Shown piece by piece: positions 6,243-11,837 of a DNA stretch of 11,837 nt. Made by a program: the position numbers and the translations under genes. Under the pieces are notes generated by a model, which ran no database searches, had not been told where the DNA came from, and worked only from the letters and a program-made list of their open reading frames with translations. Origin of the DNA: Pseudomonadota bacterium. Its GTDB lineage: Bacteria; Myxococcota; Polyangia; Polyangiales; Polyangiaceae. The stretch lies in assembly GCA_023419055.1 (NCBI GenBank), contig JAEZYO010000599.1, forward strand, positions 1-11,837. The letters are read 5' to 3'. How positions within the stretch are numbered: the stretch's first letter is position 1; every line of letters begins with the position of its first letter.

Positions 6243-7385
6243 TCAGCCCGGCTCCTTGCCGATGCGCTTCAGCTGCTCGACGAGCTTCTGCCCGCGCTCG
6301 AGCAAGCCCATCTTCTCCTCGCCGGGCGTGCTGTTGTCGCCCTTGAGGACGGTCTCCATGTCCATCACCTCGCGGCGCAGCTTGAAGAGCGTATCCGACG
6401 GGCAGACCTGGCTCATGCTCGCCGGGTCGACCGGGATGAAGAGCGGATCCGAGCTCATCGGGTTGCCGGAGTTGTAGCGCTTCACCTTGACGGTCTGGTT
6501 GCCCTCTTTCACCTCGAAGTCGTCGGGCCACTTCTCGGCCTTGTCGTCCGCGGTGAACGGTTTCGGCATGTTGCCGAGCGAGAACCAGGGGCCGCTCGGA
6601 CCGTTCACGACCGAGCCCTGCCAGCGAACCTTCGGCTTCTTCTGCTGCGCGAGGAACTCCTGAATGCCGGTCTTGTTCCCGGCGAGGATGTTCTGGAGCT
6701 TCTCTTTCTGATCGTTCGCCTCTTCCGTGCCGCCCACGTAGTCGATGAGCAAGCTCACGGTCTCGGCTTTGAAGCGCCCGATGTTCTTGCCGGTGAGGTT
6801 CGCGCCCTTGAACGGAATGTTGATGCTGCCGAGCGCCGAGACCTCTTGCTCCGGGTACTCACCCTTACCGAGCTTCTCGCGAGCGCCCTTCAGCGTCTCG
6901 GCGAGCTTGCCGATCTCGGTGTTCGCGGCCTCGATCTCCTTCACGAGCTGTTCGGCGCCACGGAGCGCGCTCTCGGTGCCCTTGCCCTTCTCGACGCTGC
7001 CGCCGAAGGTGAAACCGATGAGTCCGCCGACCACGGCCGTGGCCGCGGCGAGGATCATGATCTTGGACCGACCGCGGCGCTGCGCTTCCCGCACCTCGTC
7101 GCCGAGCTCGATGCGAATGGCCGCGGGCTGCGCGATGACCGGCGCTGCCTGCTGGGGCAACGCGGCATAAGGATCCGTGGCGTCGACGCGCGGCACCGAC
7201 TTCTGGGGTGTCGAAGCGAAGGGCGGCGCGGGAATGCCGCTCGGGCTGCTCGGGGCAACCCCCACCGGCTTCGGAATGCCAACAGGCGGCGGGATGGAGC
7301 CACCGACCGCGGGGGCGGCGACAGTCTTTTTGCCCAAACGGGACTTTAGGTCGATCTTCGGCTTGTTTTCGGCCATCGGGTTCAT
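6243..7385 (-). CDS. Single-pass membrane protein of unknown function
   Basis: I do not recognise this family. From ATG 7385 it has 380 residues; ATG 7376 is an equal alternative, and neither has a clear ribosome site. A longer reading from GTG 7469 runs across the candidate promoter and is unlikely. Layout: a charged start with KIDLKSRLGKK (10-20); a Pro/Gly/Ala-rich disordered stretch (about 22-90); basic REAQRRGRSK (99-108); one transmembrane helix (about 109-128, ending GGLIGFTFGG); a helical coiled-coil-like part (about 138-172); and a folded domain (about 180-380) with GANLTGKNIGRFKAETVSLL and a C-terminal helix (331-376). There is one Cys, no lipobox and no known catalytic motif. With basic residues before the helix, the N-terminus is probably cytoplasmic and the large C-part periplasmic. 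It is transcribed alone, facing away from the hydrolase and toward the terminator at 6184-6213. Confidence 0.8.
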   Translation of the reverse strand: MNPMAENKPKIDLKSRLGKKTVAAPAVGGSIPPPVGIPKPVGVAPSSPSGIPAPPFASTPQKSVPRVDATDPYAALPQQAAPVIAQPAAIRIELGDEVREAQRRGRSKIMILAAATAVVGGLIGFTFGGSVEKGKGTESALRGAEQLVKEIEAANTEIGKLAETLKGAREKLGKGEYPEQEVSALGSINIPFKGANLTGKNIGRFKAETVSLLIDYVGGTEEANDQKEKLQNILAGNKTGIQEFLAQQKKPKVRWQGSVVNGPSGPWFSLGNMPKPFTADDKAEKWPDDFEVKEGNQTVKVKRYNSGNPMSSDPLFIPVDPASMSQVCPSDTLFKLRREVMDMETVLKGDNSTPGEEKMGLLERGQKLVEQLKRIGKEPG

Positions 7386-7450
7386 CGCCGTGAGGTTTTG
7401 GCTAGGCTCCGGGGCGGGATGGCCCACCCAGAGGTCGTCGGACCGGCGGC

Positions 7451-7479
7451 ACAGTAGCGGCCCGCACACGAGCCCGCAA
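7451..7479 (-). promoter_or_regulatory. Candidate sigma70-type promoter for the membrane protein
   Basis: On the minus strand TTGCGG (7479-7474) is followed after exactly 17 bases by TACTGT (7456-7451). Each box matches its consensus at only 3 of 6 positions, including the first two bases of each. Transcription would begin near 7444, giving a leader of about 60 bases before ATG 7385. Just upstream is a small inverted repeat, GAAAC-TACC-GTTTC (7484-7497), which could be an operator. The 260-bp gap (7386-7646) otherwise shows no gene. Confidence 0.3.
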
Positions 7480-7646
7480 GATTGAAACTACCGTTTCGCT
7501 GCAAAGCGGAGCTTGGCACCCGGCCAGGCGGATGAGCCAGGTTGCCACCGTACTTCGACGCCTCATCACCCCCGGGCCTTGGGCCGCGTTTTGTTAGATA
7601 AGTCGGGGTCGTTGTCAGGGCTTTCGCGTGACATACCTGAGGTTCA

Positions 7647-8534
7647 ATGTTCAGTGTGCCGGGTGTCGAGAAGCTTCGAGTCACGAGCCGAGACGGGGCG
7701 GAGCTCACTGCCTACGTGGCCGGTCAGTCCGGGCCGGTCCTGGTCCTCGCTAGCGGGCTCGGGGGCCCGTTCTCTGCCTGGCGATATCAGATCGCCCACT
7801 TCTCGAAGCGCTTCCGTATCCTGAGTTGGGACTACCGGGGTCTCTTCGAGTCGCGGTTGCCAGCGGCCCACAGTCCGGTCGACGTCGCGACCCAAGCGGC
7901 GGACCTCGACGTCCTTCTCGACCGGATTGGTGCGGAACGGGCGGTAGTCGTCGGCTGGAGCATGGGGGTTCAGGTCGCCCTCGAGTACCACGCCTCCTAT
8001 TCTCATCGGACGAGCCACCTGGTGCTCATCAACGGCACGGCCGGCCGACCATTCGCCTCGTTGCCCCTCCCCGGGACATCAGTATTGATGCCGCAGCTGC
8101 TCCGGCGCGCGCAGCGCTTCGGGAGTACCGGAACCGCCCTCCTCAAGCGAGCCGCCGAAGCCCGAACCGGGATCAGCGTTCTCCAGACCCTGAGCTCGTT
8201 CGCGACCGAGCTGGCTCCGGACGTCGCGGCAGAGCTCTTCGGAGAGTTCTCGCAAATCGACCTCGGGATCTACCTCCGCACCCTGCAGGCGCTCGGCGAG
8301 CACGATCGTCATGATCTTTTGCGCCAAGTGAACGTTCCGTCATTGGTGATTGCGGGGGCCCGAGACCGGTTCACGCCGATGCGCCTCTCCGAGCTCATGG
8401 CCCGGGAGATTCGAAACGCCGAGCTCGTCGTGGTGCCGAAGGGCACTCACTACTCCGCGACGGAGTTTCCCGATTTCGTCAATCGACACATCGAGGCGTT
8501 TCTGGCTCGAAACGGGCACGGCGTCGCCGCGTGA
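7647..8534 (+). CDS. Alpha/beta-fold hydrolase
   Basis: 295 residues, the usual size of single-domain alpha/beta hydrolases. The oxyanion-hole region is [12 protein letters not shown] (34-45). The strand-turn WDYRGLFES (61-69) precedes the nucleophile elbow GWSMG with Ser105. The acid is Asp240 in [10 protein letters not shown] and the base His268 in KGTHYS, completing the Ser-Asp-His triad. A cap region (about 130-220) is helical. The fold and wording resemble esterases and enol-lactonases such as 3-oxoadipate enol-lactonase, but the substrate cannot be told. There is no signal peptide, so it is probably cytoplasmic. ATG 7647 has TGAGG at 7638-7642, 4 bases upstream. The gap to trpG is 52 bp with no terminator, so the trp genes could be co-transcribed from here, although no functional link is evident. 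Confidence 0.9.
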   Translation: MFSVPGVEKLRVTSRDGAELTAYVAGQSGPVLVLASGLGGPFSAWRYQIAHFSKRFRILSWDYRGLFESRLPAAHSPVDVATQAADLDVLLDRIGAERAVVVGWSMGVQVALEYHASYSHRTSHLVLINGTAGRPFASLPLPGTSVLMPQLLRRAQRFGSTGTALLKRAAEARTGISVLQTLSSFATELAPDVAAELFGEFSQIDLGIYLRTLQALGEHDRHDLLRQVNVPSLVIAGARDRFTPMRLSELMAREIRNAELVVVPKGTHYSATEFPDFVNRHIEAFLARNGHGVAA

Positions 8535-8586
8535 AACCACGCGCTCGGGGTTGACCGAAATCGCTGTCGGTGGAAACCTTCTCGCG

Positions 8587-9162
8587 GTGACCAAGCGCGT
8601 CGTCGTCGTCGATAACTACGACTCCTTCACGTACAACCTCGTGCAGTACTTGTCGGCGCTCGGCGTCGAGTGCGACGTGCGCCTGAACGATCGCACGACC
8701 GCGGACGGCATTGCCGCCGCAAAGCCCCACGGCATCTTGCTGTCACCCGGACCAGGTAACCCCGACGACGCGGGTGTCACGCTCGACGTCATTCGGAGCC
8801 TCTCGGGGAAGATCCCGCTCTTCGGCGTCTGCCTCGGGCACCAATCCATCGGTCAGGCCTTCGGCGGCAAGGTGGTGCGCGCTCCGCGGCTCATGCACGG
8901 CAAGACCTCGCCCATCGAGCACGACGGCAAGAGCATCTTCGCCGGCGTCCCCTCGCCGTTCGAAGCGACGCGCTACCACTCGCTCATCATCGAGGAGAAG
9001 GATCTGCCGGCCTGCCTGCAGGTGACCGCGCGCACTCCCGAGGGTGAAATCATGGGGGTCCGCCATCGCGAGCTCGCGGTGGAGGGCGTGCAGTTCCACC
9101 CCGAGTCCATCCTCACTCAGCACGGGCTCAAGCTCGTCGAGAATTGGTTGAACGCGCTATGA
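8587..9162 (+). CDS. trpG: Anthranilate / aminodeoxychorismate synthase, glutamine amidotransferase subunit
   Basis: 191 residues, a class I glutamine amidotransferase (TrpG/PabA). It releases ammonia from glutamine for the chorismate-using partner (TrpE or PabB). The opening [18 protein letters not shown] is typical. The oxyanion strand is LLSPGPGNP (51-59). The nucleophile is Cys82 in FGVCLGHQS, and the triad is completed by His171 and Glu173 in [17 protein letters not shown] and RYHSLIIE are family blocks. GTG 8587 starts right at the conserved N-terminus with only a weak GGTGGA 12 bases upstream; in-frame TTG 8551 is a possible longer start. The stop overlaps trpD by ATGA, pointing to tryptophan synthesis, but such subunits often also serve folate synthesis. 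No trpE or pabB lies next to it. Confidence 0.94.
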   Translation: MTKRVVVVDNYDSFTYNLVQYLSALGVECDVRLNDRTTADGIAAAKPHGILLSPGPGNPDDAGVTLDVIRSLSGKIPLFGVCLGHQSIGQAFGGKVVRAPRLMHGKTSPIEHDGKSIFAGVPSPFEATRYHSLIIEEKDLPACLQVTARTPEGEIMGVRHRELAVEGVQFHPESILTQHGLKLVENWLNAL

Positions 9163-10208
9163 CCGAGCAGCCGCTCTTCTCTCAGGTCTTCAACGAGCTG
9201 TCCACGCCGAGCGGGGTCTCTCCGGCCACCGTGCGCAAGGTCTTCGACGCGATCTTCGCGGGCGCGTGGACCCCGGCGCAGATCAGCGGCTTTCTGGTCG
9301 CGCTCAGGCTCGGAGGCGATCGGGCCGAGGTGATTCGCGCGGCCGCTGAAGCGATGCGCGCCGCCATGCTGCCGGTGGAGCACGAGTTCGAGTCGCTGCT
9401 CGATACCTGCGGCACGGGCGGCGACGGGTCGCACACGTTGAACCTCTCGACCGGCGCGGCGGTGATCGCCGCCGCCGCGGGCGTCGCGGTGGCCAAGCAC
9501 GGAAATCGCGCCGCCACGAGCAAGGCGGGCAGCGCCGACGTGCTCGAGGCGCTCGGCATTCCGCTCGACGTTCCGCACACGCTTCAGGGCAACGTGCTGA
9601 AAGAGGCGCGCATCACGTTCCTGTTCGCGCTCGCGCATCACCCTTCGATGCGCCACGCCATGCCCGTGCGCCGAGAGCTCGGGATCCGCACGTTGTTCAA
9701 TTGCCTCGGTCCGCTCGCCAACCCGGCGCGCGTCACGCATCAGCTGCTCGGTGCCTACGAGGACTCGATCCGCCCCGTGCTCGCCGAGGCGCTCGCCGGG
9801 CTCGGCACGCGCCGCGCGTGGGTCGTGCGCAGCACGGACGGGATGGATGAAGTGAGCCCGTACGCGCCGACGCGCGTGACGGAGCTGAGCGCCGGCAAGC
9901 TCACGGAGCTCGTGATCGCCCCTGAGGATTTCGGCATCGCTCCGCTCGCCGAAGGGGCCGCTCGCGGCTCGGACATCCCGAGCAACGCGCAGGCGCTGCT
10001 CGCGATCTTGTCCGGCGAGCCGCACCCCGCGAGCGAGGCCTTCGTGCTCAACGCCGCGGCGGCGCTCACCGTCGCGCTCGACCTTCCCCCCAAGAAGGCC
10101 GCGGATCTCGCGCGCGAGACGCTCGCGAGCGGCGCCGCTCGTCGCACGCTCGACGCGTGGAGGACCGCCGCCGAAAAGCACCGCCCGAAGGTGGAAGGCG
10201 CGGCCTGA
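9159..10208 (+). CDS. trpD: Anthranilate phosphoribosyltransferase TrpD
   Basis: 349 residues, the normal length. It joins anthranilate to phosphoribosyl pyrophosphate to give phosphoribosyl-anthranilate. The PRPP-binding loop is [17 protein letters not shown] (82-98). [18 protein letters not shown] (113-130) and [19 protein letters not shown] form the anthranilate/PRPP pocket. [10 protein letters not shown] carries the metal-binding Asp-Glu pair. An N-terminal helical domain ([19 protein letters not shown]) fits the family. ATG 9159 overlaps the trpG stop by 4 bp (ATGA), so translation is probably coupled; TTG 9144 is an unneeded longer start. trpC starts 2 bp after the stop. The C-terminal 60 residues are Ala-rich but the fold appears complete. 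Confidence 0.96.
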   Translation: MTEQPLFSQVFNELSTPSGVSPATVRKVFDAIFAGAWTPAQISGFLVALRLGGDRAEVIRAAAEAMRAAMLPVEHEFESLLDTCGTGGDGSHTLNLSTGAAVIAAAAGVAVAKHGNRAATSKAGSADVLEALGIPLDVPHTLQGNVLKEARITFLFALAHHPSMRHAMPVRRELGIRTLFNCLGPLANPARVTHQLLGAYEDSIRPVLAEALAGLGTRRAWVVRSTDGMDEVSPYAPTRVTELSAGKLTELVIAPEDFGIAPLAEGAARGSDIPSNAQALLAILSGEPHPASEAFVLNAAAALTVALDLPPKKAADLARETLASGAARRTLDAWRTAAEKHRPKVEGAA

Positions 10209-10210
10209 GC

Positions 10211-10978
10211 ATGGGCGTTCTCGATCGCATCCTCTCGCAGAAGCGGGAAGACGTCGCCCGCCTGCGCGGCCAGCGCCTACCCGCCCCTCCCCCGCTGCGC
10301 GAGCTCGGCCTCGCGCGTGGGCCCGGCGCGCCGCTGCGGCTGATCGCCGAAATCAAGCATCGCTCGCCGTCCGCGGGCCCGCTCTCGACGGCGCTCGCCG
10401 TCGGCGAGCGCGCCCGGCGCTACGAGCGCGCAGGGGCGCGCATGGTGAGCGTGCTCTGCGACGAGACCTTCTTCGGCGGCGGTTTCTCCCACCTCGCCGA
10501 GGCTCGCGATGCCTGCGGGCTGCCGCTCTTGTGCAAGGAGTTCGTCGTCGACGAGGTGCAGCTCGACGCCGCGCGCGCCTTCGGCGCCGACGCGGTGCTG
10601 CTCATCGTGCGCTGCCTTTCCCCGGAGCGGCTCGCGACGCTCGTCCTCGAGGCGAAGGCGCGCGGCCTCACGCCGTTCGTGGAGGTCATGACGGAGGCGG
10701 AGCGCGATCAGGCGCTCGCCGCCGGCGCCGCGTTGATCGGCGTGAACGCGCGCGACCTCGACACGCTCGAGATGCAGCCTGCGCGCGCCCGCGCGGTGAT
10801 CGACAGCTTGCCGGACCAGGTCCTGAAGGCGCATTTCTCGGGGCTCACGAGCCCCGAGCACGTGCGCTCGGCCTCGGAGACCAAGGCGGACGCGGCGCTC
10901 ATCGGCGAGGCCTTGATGCGCGCCGACGATCCCTTCCCCCTGCTTTCGAGCCTCGTCGACGCCGCTGGCGGCCGCTGA
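10211..10978 (+). CDS. trpC: Indole-3-glycerol-phosphate synthase TrpC (altered active site)
   Basis: 255 residues, a stand-alone IGPS-type (beta/alpha)8 barrel. It closes the ring of CdRP to form indole-glycerol phosphate. Visible family residues: Glu47 and Lys49 in LIAEIKHRSPSAG, Lys109 in LLCKEFVVD (the general-acid Lys), Glu158 in FVEVMTE (the general-base Glu), Asn179 in GVNARDL, and the phosphate-binding end ALIGEALM. The unusual point is strand 7: the family's SESGI, whose Glu lies in the substrate pocket, is here HFSGL, with Phe209 at the Glu position. ATG 10211 is 2 bp after the trpD stop, which makes this part of the trpGDC operon. The start at 10211 matches the family's N-terminal helix (VLDRILSQKREDVARLR). 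Usually 255-270 residues, so the length is normal. Confidence 0.95.
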   Translation: MGVLDRILSQKREDVARLRGQRLPAPPPLRELGLARGPGAPLRLIAEIKHRSPSAGPLSTALAVGERARRYERAGARMVSVLCDETFFGGGFSHLAEARDACGLPLLCKEFVVDEVQLDAARAFGADAVLLIVRCLSPERLATLVLEAKARGLTPFVEVMTEAERDQALAAGAALIGVNARDLDTLEMQPARARAVIDSLPDQVLKAHFSGLTSPEHVRSASETKADAALIGEALMRADDPFPLLSSLVDAAGGR

Positions 10979-10991
10979 CGCCCCGTAAACT

Positions 10992-11010
10992 TCACCCCGC
11001 GCGCGGGTGA
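10992..11010. repeat. Small inverted repeat between trpC and xerD
   Basis: TCACCC (10992-10997) and GGGTGA (11005-11010) flank the 7-base CGCGCGC. It lies in the 47-bp gap between trpC and xerD. There is no T-run, so it is a poor terminator; it may be a weak hairpin or a protein site. Confidence 0.3.
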
Positions 11011-11025
11011 GCCTACGCTCGCGCC

Positions 11026-11837
11026 GTGACACTCGACTCCCTGGTCGACGCCTACCTCTACCACCTTCGGGTGGAGCGGGCGCTCTCGCCGCACACGCTC
11101 GCCGCGTACGGGCGCGATCTCGGTAAGCTCGTCCGTCACGCCGAAGACGAGGGGATCGCGCGCGGCACCGAGCTCGATCTCGGCGTGGTCACCGGCTGGC
11201 TGAGTCGCCTGGCTCGCGAGGGGCTGGGCGCTCGAAGCGCCGCGCGACACCTGTCGGCGCTGCGCGGCTTCGCGAAGTTTCTGGTGCGCGAAGGGACCCT
11301 CCACCACGATCCGACGTCTCTCGCCGCGCGGCCGCGCTTCGGGCGTAAGCTGCCGCGGCCGCTCGACGAAGCCGAGCTGCTCGCCCTGCTCGAGAAGCCG
11401 GATCAGACCACGCTCCGGGGCAAGCGCGACCGAGCGATGCTGAGCATGATGTACGCGGCGGGTCTCCGCGTGAGCGAGCTCGTGCGACTCCGGCTCGGCG
11501 ACGTGGACGTCGAGCGCGGCGTGGTGTCGGCGCTCGGCAAGGGTGACAAGCGGCGCCTCGTCCCCCTGGGCGAGGTGGCGCTCGCGGATCTCCAGGCCTA
11601 CCTCGAGGCCCGAAAGGCCGCGCCCGAGAAGAAGCCGGCACGCAAGCGCGACGCCGGCATCCTCTTCTGCTCGCCCCGCGGCGGTCCCCTCACGCGACAA
11701 GGCTTCTGGAAGATCGTGGGGCGCTACGCGCGCGCAGCCGGGATCCGGGGCGGCGCGCACCCTCACCAGTTACGGCACTCTTTCGCGACCCACCTGCTCG
11801 CGGGCGGAGCCGATCTTCGGAGCGTCCAGACCATGCT
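11026..11837 (+). CDS. xerD: Tyrosine recombinase XerD (C-terminus beyond window)
   Basis: The first 270 residues of a XerC/XerD-type site-specific recombinase, which resolves chromosome dimers at dif with its partner and FtsK. The core-binding SAM-like domain (VDAYLYHLRVERALSPHTLAAYGRDL) spans about 1-90. The catalytic domain shows Arg148 (AAGLRVSELV), Lys172 (LGKGDKRRLVPLG), and HPHQLRHSFATHLL with His247 and Arg250. The Arg and Lys fall at the same numbers as in E. coli XerD (R148, K172); the HxxR pair is shifted by about three because of a basic insertion near 198-208 (KAAPEKKPARKRD). The second His and the Tyr nucleophile lie past the edge. XerD is favoured over XerC by these matches, but the two are hard to separate. 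GTG 11026 has only a distant purine-rich GGTGA (11006-11010) upstream. It follows trpC by 47 bp, same strand. Confidence 0.9.
   Translation, partial: MTLDSLVDAYLYHLRVERALSPHTLAAYGRDLGKLVRHAEDEGIARGTELDLGVVTGWLSRLAREGLGARSAARHLSALRGFAKFLVREGTLHHDPTSLAARPRFGRKLPRPLDEAELLALLEKPDQTTLRGKRDRAMLSMMYAAGLRVSELVRLRLGDVDVERGVVSALGKGDKRRLVPLGEVALADLQAYLEARKAAPEKKPARKRDAGILFCSPRGGPLTRQGFWKIVGRYARAAGIRGGAHPHQLRHSFATHLLAGGADLRSVQTM

Noticed and set aside
7386..7469. 28-codon extension of the membrane protein to GTG 7469
   Set aside because: It would cover the candidate -10 box and has no ribosome site; the conserved-looking start is MNPMAENKPKIDL.
7591..7617. AT-richer TTGTTAGATA and TTGTCA upstream of the hydrolase as promoter boxes
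   Set aside because: No pair of boxes with 16-18 base spacing could be matched, so not called.
9117..10181. Minus-strand open frame of 354 codons opposite trpD
   Set aside because: Shadow of trpD: Arg/Glu/His-rich with no domain, and the plus strand has complete TrpD motifs.

Overview
The window is high-GC, gene-dense bacterial DNA. It most resembles a myxobacterium (Myxococcota, perhaps a Polyangiales-type genome). That rests on overall GC, GTG/TTG starts, a myxobacterial-style Ser/Thr kinase (HRDVSPGNVLIG, then GEVKLGDFG), and Pro/Ala-rich low-complexity protein tails. The taxon is inferred; there is no rRNA or other direct marker. No tRNA, rRNA, CRISPR array, insertion sequence or prophage gene was seen.

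Left part (1-4126): a Ser/Thr protein kinase fragment on the minus strand runs off the left edge. Divergent from it is a tight plus-strand group: an extended SDR (NAD-dependent epimerase/dehydratase-like), a PlsC/MGAT-like acyltransferase with a long disordered basic N-terminus, and TruB tRNA pseudouridine-55 synthase. The three overlap at their junctions (4 bp and 13 bp), so they are probably co-transcribed and translationally coupled.

Middle (4103-7385): truB meets a minus-strand gene end to end, and both stop codons lie in the two arms of one perfect inverted repeat. That minus gene ends in a domain resembling the C-terminal domain of FliK/YscP/HrpP length-control proteins. Divergent from it is a CorC/HlyC-type membrane protein with paired CBS domains. 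It converges, across a strong bidirectional hairpin terminator, on a minus-strand single-pass membrane protein of unknown function.

Right part (7647-11837): a plus-strand run of an alpha/beta hydrolase, then the tryptophan genes trpG (or pabA), trpD and trpC, then a XerD-type tyrosine recombinase cut by the right edge. trpG-trpD-trpC are packed as an operon (4-bp overlap, 2-bp gap) and cover the glutamine amidotransferase, phosphoribosyltransferase and indole-glycerol-phosphate synthase steps. trpE is not adjacent. TrpC has Phe where the family normally has a catalytic-pocket Glu.

Most of the window is ordinary housekeeping. The points most worth a second look are the TrpC substitution, the FliK-like orphan with its stop-codon palindrome, the SDR/acyltransferase pair, and the uncharacterised membrane protein with an N-terminal KIDLKSRLGKK motif.
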